A stretch of DNA of 64,000 nt from Rosettibacter primus (GTDB lineage Bacteria > Bacteroidota > Ignavibacteria > Ignavibacteriales > Melioribacteraceae), in NCBI RefSeq assembly GCF_036860675.1, contig NZ_JAYKGK010000001.1:434001-498000 (forward strand), read 5' to 3'. Positions 16,208 through 24,643 of this stretch are shown here, in pieces. The position numbers and the translations under genes were made by a program. The first letter of the stretch is position 1. Every line of letters starts with the position of its first letter. The notes beneath the pieces were generated by a model, which was not told where the DNA came from, made no database searches, and saw only the letters and a list, made by a program, of their open reading frames with translations.

Positions 16208-16411
16208 ATGTTTGGCAATTTAGGTGCGTCAGAAATATTAATTATTGTACTTGTAGTTTTGCTACTGTTCGGTGCGAAAAAAATCCCCGAACTGGCTCAA
16301 GGTATTGGCAAAGGTATGAGAGAATTCAAAAAAGCATTGCGTGATGTTGAAGAAGATATAAAATCAATCGATAAAATTGATGATGAAAAAAAAAATGAGG
16401 ATAAATCTTGA
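16208..16411 (+). CDS. tatA: Twin-arginine translocase subunit TatA/TatE
   Basis: A 67-residue protein with the full TatA plan: a short N-terminus, one membrane helix ('EILIIVLVVLLLFGAKKIPE'), the FG hinge, an amphipathic helix ('LAQGIGKGMREFKKAL') and a charged tail. TatA oligomers form the passage for folded proteins. The ATG follows GGAGG at 16199-16203. No tatC is nearby. The stop overlaps the gatA start. Confidence 0.93.
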   Translation: MFGNLGASEILIIVLVVLLLFGAKKIPELAQGIGKGMREFKKALRDVEEDIKSIDKIDDEKKNEDKS

Positions 16412-17826
16412 AAGGTTACAAAAATCATTTTGAAAAAGTTGAAAAGATAAAATCAGGTGAAATTTCTCTTCGCCAGAATGTAAATTATTTCTTAAAAAGA
16501 ATAGAAGAGAATTCTAATCTTAACTGTTATAATTTTGTTTTCAATGATTGTATTGAGCAGGCTGATATTATTGAAGAAAAAATAAAAAATGGGAAAGCAG
16601 GAAAACTTGCAGGAATGGTAATTGCGATTAAAGATGTTCTTGCTCTAAAAGATAAACCTATGACATGTTCTTCAAATATTCTTAAAAATTTTATATCAAT
16701 TTATACTTCAACAGCTGTACAAAAATTGATTAATGAAGATGCAATAATTATAGGCAAGACAAACTGTGATGAATTTGCTATGGGTTCATCAAATGAAAAT
16801 TCTGCATTTGGACCTGCCTTAAATCCACACGATGCAACAAGAGTTACTGGAGGCTCGAGCGGAGGTTCTGCTGCCGCTGTTGCGGCAGATTTATGTGATG
16901 TTTCATTAGGAACAGATACTGGTGGCTCAATTCGTCAACCAGCAGCTTTTTGTGGAATATTTGGCTTAAAACCAACATACGGCAGAGTTTCAAGATATGG
17001 ATTAACTGCCTTTGCGTCATCTTTCGATACTATTGGACCATTTGCTAAATCTATTGAAGATATTGCTCTCGTGCTCGAAGTAATCTCGGGAAAAGATGAA
17101 AAGGATTCTACAAGTCAGGATACACCAGTCCCTGAATTTTCTAAAAACATTTTAACCGACAAAAAATTTAAGATTGGAATTCCAAAAGAATATTTTGGTG
17201 AAGGACTTGATAGTGAAATTAAAGATGCTATTAATAATCAAATTGAAAAACTTAAATCCAATGGTCATCAAATAATTGAAATTTCATTGCCTCACACTGA
17301 ATATGCAATTGCAACTTATTACATCCTTACAACTGCCGAAGCATCATCAAATCTATCTCGATATGAAGGTGCTCATTACGGATATCGTGCAGAACAATCA
17401 GGTGATTTAATTGATATGTATACAGAAACCAGAACACAGGGTTTTGGCAAAGAAGTAAAAAGAAGAATTATGCTTGGGACATATGTTTTATCTGCAGGTT
17501 ATTACGATGCTTATTATCGCAAAGCACAAAAAGTAAGAAGATTATTAAAAAATGACTTTACTGAGGCTTTTAAATCGGTTGATGTAATATTAACTCCAAC
17601 AACTCCAACTGTTGCTTTTAAGATAGGTGAAAAATCTTCAAATCCGCTTGAAATGTACTTGAGTGACATATATACAACATCAGCAAATTTAGCTGGAATT
17701 CCCGGCATTAATATTCCAATTACTAAAAATAAAAATGGATTGCCAATCGGAATGCAGCTTATGGCAAATCAATTTGAAGAATTAAAGCTGCTGCAATTAT
17801 CAAAAGTAATTGAAAGCTTGAAATAA
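16408..17826 (+). CDS. gatA: Aspartyl/glutamyl-tRNA(Asn/Gln) amidotransferase subunit A
   Basis: GatA releases ammonia from glutamine so that GatB can amidate Glu-tRNA(Gln) or Asp-tRNA(Asn). The amidase-signature triad is intact: Lys75 in 'AIKDVL', Ser150 in 'GGSSGGSAAAV' and Ser174 in 'GTDTGGSIRQP', with the same spacing as characterised GatA proteins. Length is 472 residues, as expected. It starts at TTG 16408, overlapping the tatA stop. gatB and gatC are not in the window. Confidence 0.95.
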   Translation: MKGYKNHFEKVEKIKSGEISLRQNVNYFLKRIEENSNLNCYNFVFNDCIEQADIIEEKIKNGKAGKLAGMVIAIKDVLALKDKPMTCSSNILKNFISIYTSTAVQKLINEDAIIIGKTNCDEFAMGSSNENSAFGPALNPHDATRVTGGSSGGSAAAVAADLCDVSLGTDTGGSIRQPAAFCGIFGLKPTYGRVSRYGLTAFASSFDTIGPFAKSIEDIALVLEVISGKDEKDSTSQDTPVPEFSKNILTDKKFKIGIPKEYFGEGLDSEIKDAINNQIEKLKSNGHQIIEISLPHTEYAIATYYILTTAEASSNLSRYEGAHYGYRAEQSGDLIDMYTETRTQGFGKEVKRRIMLGTYVLSAGYYDAYYRKAQKVRRLLKNDFTEAFKSVDVILTPTTPTVAFKIGEKSSNPLEMYLSDIYTTSANLAGIPGINIPITKNKNGLPIGMQLMANQFEELKLLQLSKVIESLK

Positions 17827-18029
17827 AAATTGTGATACTGTAAAAATTTTGGGATAATGATCAAAAATTATTTCAGATAAAAAACTACTATGTGGATATT
17901 ATTAAATGCTTAAAAATAATTTTCCAATTTTAAATCTGCGAAAATCTTTTAAAATCTTTGTTTTCAGTGTCCCATTTTTAAAAACTACTTTTTAGTCAGT
18001 TCTATTTATTTTGTCTTTCGATTTAAAAT

Positions 18030-18056
18030 AAAAAGTCCCGCAAAAATTAGCGGGAC
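18030..18056 (-). terminator. Rho-independent terminator after groEL
   Basis: GTCCCGC (18035-18041) and GCGGGAC (18050-18056) form a perfect 7-bp GC-rich stem with an 8-base loop. Read on the minus strand the stem is followed by TTTTTATTTT. It lies 24 bases beyond the groEL stop. Confidence 0.9.
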
Positions 18057-18079
18057 ATTTAGAAGGAGGGAAGTTATGA

Positions 18080-19708
18080 TTAATACATATCCCCCATTCC
18101 ACCATGAGGCATAGCGGGAGTCTTTTCTTCTTCTTTCTTTTCATAAACTACAGCTTCAGTTGTAATTAAGAGTGAAGCAACCGAAGCAGCATTTTCAAGA
18201 GCAGTTCTTGTAACTTTAGTTGGGTCAATTACACCAGATTTCATTAAGTTTTCATAAGTTTCTGTTTGAGCATTAAATCCAAAGTCATCTTTTCCTTCAA
18301 GAACTTTGTTAAGAACTACAGCACCTTCAAGACCAGCATTAGCAGCAATTTGTTTTAATGGTTCTTCAAGAGCTTTTTGAACAATTTTAACACCGGTTAA
18401 TTGATCTTCATTTTCTACTTTTAGATTTTCTAACGAAGCAATTGCTCTTACCAAAGCTACACCGCCACCAGGAATAATTCCTTCTTCAACAGCAGCTCTT
18501 GTAGCATGAAGAGCATCTTCTACACGAGCTTTCTTTTCTTTCATTTCAACTTCTGTAGCAGCACCAATCTTCAATACAGCTACACCACCAGAAAGTTTAG
18601 CAAGTCTTTCTTGTAATTTTTCTCTGTCATAATCAGAAGTTGTTTTTTCAATTTGAGCTTTAATTTCGTTAATTCTCTTTTTGATTTCATCAGGTTTGCC
18701 GGCGCCTTCAACAATTGTTGTATTATCTTTATCAACAGTAATTTTCTTAGCTCTGCCTAAATACTCAAGTGTAGCATTTTCTAACTTGAAGCCTCTTTCT
18801 TCAGAAATGACAGTACCATCAGTTAAAATAGCAATATCTTCGAGCATTGCTTTTCTTCTGTCACCAAAGCCAGGAGCTTTAACAGCACATACTTTCAATG
18901 TTCCGCGTAATTTATTTACAACAAGAGTAGCAAGAGCTTCACCTTCGAGGTCTTCGGCAATAATTAATAAAGCACGACCAGCTTGAGCAATCTTTTCAAG
19001 AATAGGAAGCAAATCTTTCATTGCAGAAATTTTCTTATCATGAATCAATATATATGCATCTTCAAGAACTGCTTCCATTGTTTCAGAATTTGTAACAAAG
19101 TAAGGTGAAATATAACCGCGGTCGAATTGCATACCTTCAACAACTTCGAGAGTAGTTTCAGCTGATTTGCTTTCTTCAACTGTGATAACACCATCTTTAC
19201 CAACTTTTTCCATTGCATCGGCAATTAAATCACCAATAGCTTTATCATTGTTGGCAGATATTGAACCAACTTGAGCAATTTCTTCACGACCTCCAACTTC
19301 TTTGCTAATGGATTTTAAATATTCAACAACTTTAGCAACTGCAAGGTCAATACCTCTCTTCAAATCCATTGGATTTGCACCAGCAGTAACATTTTTTAAT
19401 CCTTCACGGAAAATAGCTTGAGCCAATACTGTAGCTGTTGTAGTACCATCACCTGCTACATCACTTGTCTTTGATGCAACTTCACGAACCATTTGTGCAC
19501 CCATATTTTCAATTGGGTCTTCCAATTCAATTTCTTTTGCTACTGTAACACCATCTTTTGTAACTGTAGGTGCACCAAATTTTTTATCTAAAATTACATT
19601 TCTACCTTTTGGACCTAATGTAACTTTAACTGCATTAGCTAATTTATCAACACCAGCTTTTAATGCATTTCTTGCTTCCGAACTAAATTGAATTACTTTT
19701 GCTGCCAT
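18080..19708 (-). CDS. groL: Chaperonin GroEL (60 kDa)
   Basis: GroEL forms the double-ring ATP-driven folding chamber capped by GroES. The 542-residue protein is collinear with the family, with the ATP-site motif 'GDGTTTATVLAQ' (about 86-97) and 'GRNVILDKKFGAPTVTKDGV'. It ends in the usual Gly/Met-rich tail (GGMGDMY), here quite short. A strong AAGGAGG precedes the ATG. It follows groES by 27 bases and should share the CIRCE-controlled promoter. Confidence 0.99.
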   Translation of the reverse strand: MAAKVIQFSSEARNALKAGVDKLANAVKVTLGPKGRNVILDKKFGAPTVTKDGVTVAKEIELEDPIENMGAQMVREVASKTSDVAGDGTTTATVLAQAIFREGLKNVTAGANPMDLKRGIDLAVAKVVEYLKSISKEVGGREEIAQVGSISANNDKAIGDLIADAMEKVGKDGVITVEESKSAETTLEVVEGMQFDRGYISPYFVTNSETMEAVLEDAYILIHDKKISAMKDLLPILEKIAQAGRALLIIAEDLEGEALATLVVNKLRGTLKVCAVKAPGFGDRRKAMLEDIAILTDGTVISEERGFKLENATLEYLGRAKKITVDKDNTTIVEGAGKPDEIKKRINEIKAQIEKTTSDYDREKLQERLAKLSGGVAVLKIGAATEVEMKEKKARVEDALHATRAAVEEGIIPGGGVALVRAIASLENLKVENEDQLTGVKIVQKALEEPLKQIAANAGLEGAVVLNKVLEGKDDFGFNAQTETYENLMKSGVIDPTKVTRTALENAASVASLLITTEAVVYEKKEEEKTPAMPHGGMGDMY

Positions 19709-19735
19709 AGATTCCTCCTTTTTTTATTCTAAACT

Positions 19736-20035
19736 TTATTTGTTAATAATTCCGTAAATATCACTTTCTCTCATGATTAAATAGTCTTCTCCATCAATTT
19801 TAATTTCAGTTCCAGAATATTTACCGTAGAGAACAGTATCTCCTACTTTAACATGCATGCTAATTAATTTGCCATCTTCAGTAATTCTTCCTTCACCTAC
19901 TGCAACAACAGTTCCTTCAATTGGTTTTTCTTTTGCAGTATCCGGAAGTATAATTCCCCCTTTTGTTTTTTCTTCTGCTTCTTTTGGCTTTACGATAACT
20001 CTGTCGGCCAAAGGTTTAATTTTGAATTCTGCCAT
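19736..20035 (-). CDS. groS: Co-chaperonin GroES (10 kDa)
   Basis: GroES caps the GroEL ring. The 99-residue protein contains 'IKPLADRVIVKPKEAEEKTKGGIILP', the mobile loop region, and the C-terminal strand 'EDYLIMRESDIYGII'. AAAGGAGG precedes the ATG. It is the first gene of the heat-shock operon, 28 bases downstream of the CIRCE operator. Confidence 0.98.
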   Translation of the reverse strand: MAEFKIKPLADRVIVKPKEAEEKTKGGIILPDTAKEKPIEGTVVAVGEGRITEDGKLISMHVKVGDTVLYGKYSGTEIKIDGEDYLIMRESDIYGIINK

Positions 20036-20063
20036 AAGTTACCTCCTTTTATTTAATTTATGA

Positions 20064-20090
20064 TTAGCACTCATTTTTAGCGAGTGCTAA
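20064..20090. promoter_or_regulatory. CIRCE operator (HrcA binding site)
   Basis: TTAGCACTC (20064-20072), a 9-base spacer, and GAGTGCTAA (20082-20090) match the CIRCE consensus with no mismatch. HrcA represses groESL through this site in many bacteria. No hrcA gene is in the window, so its presence elsewhere in the genome is predicted. Confidence 0.97.
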
Positions 20091-20117
20091 AATATAATTT
20101 GAGTATGATTTTGTCAA
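20089..20117 (-). promoter_or_regulatory. Probable housekeeping-type promoter of groES-groEL
   Basis: On the minus strand, TTGACA (20117-20112) is a perfect -35 box. After a 17-base spacer comes TATTTT (20094-20089) as a plausible -10, which touches the CIRCE operator; repressor binding would then block polymerase. The -10 choice is less certain than the -35. Confidence 0.6.
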
Positions 20118-20474
20118 GAGGAATTTTTATAAATTATTCGAAATTTAACTAAAAACGAAAGATTTTTAAATAATAGTGAGGATATTAATGTGAATTTAAA
20201 TTGTAAGTTTTTACTTTATCAAGAAATCAGAAAATCATTGATTTTAATTAAAATTATTAATTACTAAAAATTTGTTATCCATTTTAAAAGGCTGTTTTTT
20301 ATTATAAAAACGAATTTTATTACGCTAATAAATCCTGTTTAATATGGTCTTTTAATTAAGAGAGATAAATCTCGCATAACTATTGATATCTCACAGCTCT
20401 ACTTAAAAGAATAAATTGTTCAGTTCTAAAATTTTAATTGAGAAGTTGCATAGTATTCATAAAAATTATTGATT
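20118..20474. other. Non-coding AT-rich gap upstream of the gro promoter
   Basis: This stretch lies between the gro promoter and the end of the NfeD-family gene. It holds only a weak short palindrome (GAGATAAATCTC near 20362). I see no ORF with a ribosome-binding site and no RNA gene. Confidence 0.5.
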
Positions 20475-21791
20475 TTATATTTTCTTCTCACCAACAACAA
20501 TTTTAGAACCCTCAACATTTTTTACTATAATCTGTGTATCGTGATTAATATAATCACCTTCTGTTACTACATCTATTCGTTTACCGTCAATTAGAGCTGT
20601 TCCTGAGGGACGTAAATCTGTAAGTGCAATTCCTTCTTTCCCTATTAAGTCAATAAATTTCTCTTTGACAGCATAACCAGATTTTTCTTTAACTTTTTCC
20701 TGTAAGATTAGTTTATTAAACATATTCGTCTTTGGTAAAAATTTTATTAAAAATGTTATCACTATGGCAGTAGCTAAAAAAGTAACCGCTAATTGAATAA
20801 TTGCATAGGAAATTAAATTCATATCGACAATTGGAAAATCTGAAATCAAGCCTAAAAATAATCCAGCAATCATTAAAGCAATTCCAATGATTCCAAAAAG
20901 TCCAAAACCTGGGATAACAAAAATTTCAATAAGCAATAAAATTAAACCAAGAATAAATATTATGATTTCAATTATAGAAGCTAATTGTAATATATAACCT
21001 GAACCAAAAAATAATGCTAAACATATCAAACCCAGTGTTCCTGGTAATCCCCAGCCTGGAGTTTTAATTTCAGTATAAAGACCAATTAAGCCAATCATAA
21101 TTAAGAGAGATGAGACAATTGGATTGCTAAGGAATCTTACAAAATCTTCTGCCCAGTTTGAAGTAATGGAAAAAGTCTTTGCATTTTTGTAACCGAAAGC
21201 ATCTTTGACTTCCTCAATTGAAGTTAAAATAGTATCTGCCATTTTAAATTTGAGAGCTTCTTCAGAAGTAAGAGTGATAAGTTTAGTGCTGTCATCTTGT
21301 AAATCTGGTACAACAATTTTTTCATCGACCATACCTTGAGCAATATCAGTTCTTCTTCCATTTTTTTCTGCAGTAGCACGCATTTCAGAACGCATGTAGG
21401 ATTGATATTTTTCAGATTGTTTTTGTCCAGTTTGGTCAACAACAGTAGTTGCACCGATAGAAGCACCGGGAACCATAACAATTTTTTCACATGATAAAGC
21501 AATTAAAGCTCCAGCGGAGATTGCACGCTTATCAATAAATGCAATAGTTCTAATTTTACTGTTAAGAATTGCATCTTTAATTTGAGTAGCAGCATCTACT
21601 CTACCACCAAAAGTATTAATTCGGAATATAATTGCTAAAGCAGAATTTTTTTCAGCTTCGTTTATTACTCTTTTTACATAAGGAGCCAGTCCAAGGTCAA
21701 TGTCCCCCTCGATATTGCCATAATAAATTTTTTGTGCTGTAATATTTTCGATAATTGAAAAGATTGTAATCAGTAAAAATAATTTTTTCAA
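20475..21791 (-). CDS. nfeD: NfeD-family membrane-bound ClpP-like serine protease
   Basis: The 438-residue protein has a signal peptide, then a ClpP/SppA-like domain with 'INTFGGRVDAATQIKDAI' and the nucleophile region 'DKRAISAGALIALSC', in which the Ser of ISAGA is catalytic in homologues. Several membrane helices follow (about 225-355), and a C-terminal NfeD OB-like domain contains 'GKEGIALTDLRPSGTALIDGKR'. Homologues degrade or regulate stomatin-like partners, which are usually adjacent; no stomatin gene is seen next to this one. It is followed by the gap upstream of gro. Confidence 0.88.
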   Translation of the reverse strand: MKKLFLLITIFSIIENITAQKIYYGNIEGDIDLGLAPYVKRVINEAEKNSALAIIFRINTFGGRVDAATQIKDAILNSKIRTIAFIDKRAISAGALIALSCEKIVMVPGASIGATTVVDQTGQKQSEKYQSYMRSEMRATAEKNGRRTDIAQGMVDEKIVVPDLQDDSTKLITLTSEEALKFKMADTILTSIEEVKDAFGYKNAKTFSITSNWAEDFVRFLSNPIVSSLLIMIGLIGLYTEIKTPGWGLPGTLGLICLALFFGSGYILQLASIIEIIIFILGLILLLIEIFVIPGFGLFGIIGIALMIAGLFLGLISDFPIVDMNLISYAIIQLAVTFLATAIVITFLIKFLPKTNMFNKLILQEKVKEKSGYAVKEKFIDLIGKEGIALTDLRPSGTALIDGKRIDVVTEGDYINHDTQIIVKNVEGSKIVVGEKKI

Positions 21792-21820
21792 ATTATCCCT
21801 CTTAAATTATTTTATAAAAT

Positions 21821-21844
21821 TTCACGCAGATTGTCGCAGATAAT
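21821..21844. repeat. Degenerate dispersed repeat (CACGCAGAT type)
   Basis: TTTCACGCAGATTGTCGCAG looks like a decayed copy of a short CGCAGAT-containing sequence that recurs between genes in many Bacteroidota-like genomes. Only this copy was recognised in the window, so the call rests on general familiarity. Confidence 0.3.
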
Positions 21845-21870
21845 TAAATAAATTTAATTAAAAGTAAATA

Positions 21871-22089
21871 TCATTTTTTAATATGCTTAATCCTTTTCAT
21901 TATCCATTCCCAATCAGGATTATAATAATTAAAAAAGGAATGAAAATTATCTTTTATCCATTCATAATAATCATCTTCAATATACCGGCAAAATGCTTCA
22001 TTAAGTTCACCTATTGAAATATTTTCTGGAATTTCAATACCTTTTAATTCTTCTAATAAAAATTCTTTTATAACTTCTCTATCAAGCAT
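21871..22089 (-). CDS. Small acidic protein of unknown function at the restriction-modification locus
   Basis: A 72-residue product rich in Glu, Tyr, Trp and Phe, with segments 'REVIKEFLLEELKG' and 'YYEWIKDNFHSFF' that look helical, and a basic end. ATG 22089 is chosen because AAAGGAGG lies eight bases upstream; an in-frame ATG at 22110 would place that site inside the gene. The start overlaps the end of the HNH nuclease gene by eight bases, so it is probably co-translated with it. It could be an accessory or control factor of the R-M system or an unrelated passenger. I recognise no family. Confidence 0.6.
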   Translation of the reverse strand: MLDREVIKEFLLEELKGIEIPENISIGELNEAFCRYIEDDYYEWIKDNFHSFFNYYNPDWEWIMKRIKHIKK

Positions 22090-22687
22090 TTTTATTCCTC
22101 CTTTTACCATTGGGTCTTTCTATATGACCATTAATTTCATGCTTATCATAAGCATCAAAAACATCTTTACAAAATTTTATCATTTTTTCATCTTGATTTT
22201 TGATAGCTTGTTTATAAATTTTAATAAAAAATCGTTTGCCAGCTTCGGTTTGTGAATAATTTTTCTTCATTAAATTATGCTCCATACATAAAGTTTGACC
22301 ATTTTCTAAAGTATTCGTCCCACCTTTATCTTTTGGAATAATATGGTCTGCACAAATTTCAACTCCATCTTTAATGCCTCTGCCGCAAACTACACATTTA
22401 TATTTATCTCTTTTAAATATTTTTTCTTTTACAGCAGGGGAAAAATCACGTAATTGGTTTTCTTTTACAAAATTAGGGGCATATCTATATATTCCTTTTT
22501 TTACTTTAATAAGCTTACCTTCCTGATAATATTTACGAATCTGTCTCCATATATCACGAGGTTTTTTCCCATATAACTTTATATACTGTTCCTCTACCCA
22601 ATCAACAACTGGTCCATGAGGTAAATCTTTATTGGGATGTTTTTCAAAATATTCTATCACTAAATCCGCAATACTTTTTTTACTCAT
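22082..22687 (-). CDS. HNH endonuclease, probable type II restriction enzyme
   Basis: A 201-residue protein. Residues 1-85 look like a winged-helix or DNA-recognition region ('PKDIWRQ'-like 'PRDIWRQIRKYYQEGKLIKV'). The C-terminal half is an HNH domain: zinc-type CxxC 'CVVCG', then 'CADHIIPKDKGGTNTLENGQ' and 'LCMEHN'. Together with the methyltransferase gene ending five bases upstream, this is the typical layout of a type II R-M system. The site cut cannot be read from the sequence. Start ATG 22687 follows GGAG; an upstream in-frame start at 22714 would overlap the methyltransferase. Confidence 0.8.
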   Translation of the reverse strand: MSKKSIADLVIEYFEKHPNKDLPHGPVVDWVEEQYIKLYGKKPRDIWRQIRKYYQEGKLIKVKKGIYRYAPNFVKENQLRDFSPAVKEKIFKRDKYKCVVCGRGIKDGVEICADHIIPKDKGGTNTLENGQTLCMEHNLMKKNYSQTEAGKRFFIKIYKQAIKNQDEKMIKFCKDVFDAYDKHEINGHIERPNGKRRNKNA

Positions 22688-22691
22688 CAGT

Positions 22692-23492
22692 TTATTTCTC
22701 CAGAATTGATTCAAGATTAAGTTGATAAATATTTGCTTCTTTCAGCAAGCGGCGTTTTGATAATTCACAATAATTTTTATCAATTTCAATTCCAATTCCT
22801 TTTCTGTTTGTCAAAGCACATGCAATTAATGTAGAACCGCTTCCCAGAAATGGATCAAGTATTGTATCTCCAACATATGTAAACAATTTTATACATCTTT
22901 TAGGGAGTTCAACTGGGAAAGGAGCTGGATGTCCAATTCGTTTTTTACTTTCACCCATAAAATTCCAAACACCATTTGTCCATTCTAAAAATTCTTTTTT
23001 AGTAATGTCAGATTTTTTACTTCCACTAATTTTCTTCCATTTCTTTTTATATAAGATTACAATCATTTCTACCGGTGCAATTACATAAGGTGCACTCGCT
23101 GATAACCATGAGCCCCATGCTGTTCTTCTCGAAATATTTTGTTCGTTCCAGATTATTGTAGAATGGTATTGAAAACCAATCTTCTTTGCAATTGTAACTA
23201 TATCTGCATAAACGCTTTGCTGTCCTCCCTTATTTTTATCTAATGGAATATTTAAGCAAAATCTTCCATCATTTTTTAATACTTTATAAGCTTTTTCAAG
23301 CCATTTATTTGTAAATTCAAGATAAGTATTATAATCCATATCATCAGAATAAGAATTATATTTTATGTCAACATTATAAGGCGGGGATGTAACTATTAAA
23401 TCAATTGACTCTTCTGAAATTACTTTAGTTGTTAAAAAATCATCGTTATAAATTTCTACATCATCAATTTTATAAAACAGTTTACTTTTCAT
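22692..23492 (-). CDS. Site-specific DNA methyltransferase (TSPPY type)
   Basis: This 266-residue enzyme methylates an exocyclic amino group. Motif IV is 'TSPPYNVD' near the N-terminus, and motif I 'DPFLGSGSTLIAC' lies near the C-terminus, giving the beta-class order. TSPPY is common in N4-cytosine and some N6-adenine enzymes, so the methylated base is open. ATG 23492 follows AAGGA and gives a normal N-terminus; the frame runs back to 23609 with an unlikely hydrophobic extension. It is encoded just upstream of the HNH nuclease and should protect the host against it. Confidence 0.9.
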   Translation of the reverse strand: MKSKLFYKIDDVEIYNDDFLTTKVISEESIDLIVTSPPYNVDIKYNSYSDDMDYNTYLEFTNKWLEKAYKVLKNDGRFCLNIPLDKNKGGQQSVYADIVTIAKKIGFQYHSTIIWNEQNISRRTAWGSWLSASAPYVIAPVEMIVILYKKKWKKISGSKKSDITKKEFLEWTNGVWNFMGESKKRIGHPAPFPVELPKRCIKLFTYVGDTILDPFLGSGSTLIACALTNRKGIGIEIDKNYCELSKRRLLKEANIYQLNLESILEK

Positions 23493-23668
23493 GCAAATCC
23501 TTATAAGAATAGTCACAATAAAATTATTTAACTTATTTAATAAAGTAAATAAAAAGATTGGAAGATAATAAAAAAATCTTCTTTGCTTGCACCTCTGAAT
23601 GTTTATCAAAAAAATTATGTAAATGTTTTAATAAAAATTGTGTTCCAATTTATTTTATCATTAAATAT

Positions 23669-24559
23669 TCATTTATCAATAAACGCATAATTCATCATTT
23701 TATAAACCAGTTTTGCAGCTACAAAATTTGATGATGGATGATATTTTGTTGGAGCTAATTCTACTACATCAAAGCCAACAATATTTTTTTCTGTTCCAAC
23801 TGATTTAAGTAAATTCATAGTTTCATCCCATAATAATCCACCAGGTTCTGGTGTGCCTGTTGCCGGAAGTAATGAAGGGTCCAGACCATCTACATCGAAT
23901 GTAATGTAAACATTTTCTGTTAAATTATTTACAATCAATTCATGCCAATTCTCCCCATACATCCCCATTTTAATTTCTCGTGCATAAAATGTTTTTATTC
24001 CCTTTTTTTGTTTTAATTCAACTTCGTCGATGCATTGAGCACGAATCCCAACTTGAACTATGTTAGAATTAAATTCAGCAACCCTTGCCATAACACTTGC
24101 ATGTGAATATTTCGAACCTTCATAACTATCGCGTAAATCTGAGTGTGCATCAATCTGCAAAATTGAGAGATTTGGAAATCTTTCATTAAATGCCATAATT
24201 GGTGCAACAGAAAGTGAGTGTTCTCCTCCAAGTGTTACTACAAATTTTCCTTCGTCAATGTGCTTTGCTACTTCTTTATGAATTTTTTGTAATGATTTTT
24301 CAATTGATAATTTCTGGAGGTTCATTGGCTTAAGTGTGCAAATTCCTTTTTCAAAACATAATTCTCTTTTTTGTTCTTCATCATAAAATTCAACATAATG
24401 AGAAGCTTTTAATATTTCTTCGGGTCCTTTGCTTGTTCCCTTTCCATAGCTAACTGTTTTTTCGAGAGGTGCAGAGAGAACTATAATTTGAGAATCTTTA
24501 TAGTTAGAATATTTTTTTTCTATACCAAGAAAATTTTGTTTGATTCCAAGTTCTTTCAT
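23669..24559 (-). CDS. speB: Agmatinase
   Basis: Agmatinase hydrolyses agmatine to putrescine and urea. The 296-residue ureohydrolase has all the manganese motifs: 'GGEHSLS', 'DAHSDLRD' and 'TFDVDGLDPS'. The N-terminal 'SYGKGTSKGPEEILKAS' and C-terminal 'VELAPTKYHPSSNFVAAKL' favour agmatinase over arginase. Together with the deoxyhypusine-synthase-like gene at 37.9 kb it points to polyamine synthesis from arginine. No arginine decarboxylase gene is adjacent. Confidence 0.9.
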   Translation of the reverse strand: MKELGIKQNFLGIEKKYSNYKDSQIIVLSAPLEKTVSYGKGTSKGPEEILKASHYVEFYDEEQKRELCFEKGICTLKPMNLQKLSIEKSLQKIHKEVAKHIDEGKFVVTLGGEHSLSVAPIMAFNERFPNLSILQIDAHSDLRDSYEGSKYSHASVMARVAEFNSNIVQVGIRAQCIDEVELKQKKGIKTFYAREIKMGMYGENWHELIVNNLTENVYITFDVDGLDPSLLPATGTPEPGGLLWDETMNLLKSVGTEKNIVGFDVVELAPTKYHPSSNFVAAKLVYKMMNYAFIDK

Positions 24560-24582
24560 ATTACTCCTTATTAATTTTTTTC

Positions 24583-24633
24583 GACTGTCTTAATCAAAAA
24601 CATTTTTAAAATATTTTTACGATTAAGACAGTC
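24583..24633. repeat. Perfect 13-bp inverted repeat element
   Basis: GACTGTCTTAATC (24583-24595) returns as GATTAAGACAGTC (24621-24633) around a 25-base AT-rich centre. It lies between yajC and speB. The CTGTCT ends recall those at 322-414 and 38910-38988. It is not followed by a T-run on the yajC side, so a simple terminator explanation is weak. Confidence 0.55.
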
Positions 24634-24643
24634 TTACTTTAAA

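Noticed and set aside
18681..18986. Plus-strand ORF of 101 codons inside groEL
   Set aside because: Antisense shadow of groEL; its composition follows from the groEL codons.
21224..21502. 92-residue ORF inside the NfeD-family gene on the same strand
   Set aside because: It is a shifted-frame shadow of a well-conserved coding region with no ribosome-binding site.
23493..23609. N-terminal extension of the DNA methyltransferase to 23609
   Set aside because: The added 39 residues are hydrophobic and unlike any methyltransferase start; ATG 23492 has its own ribosome site.
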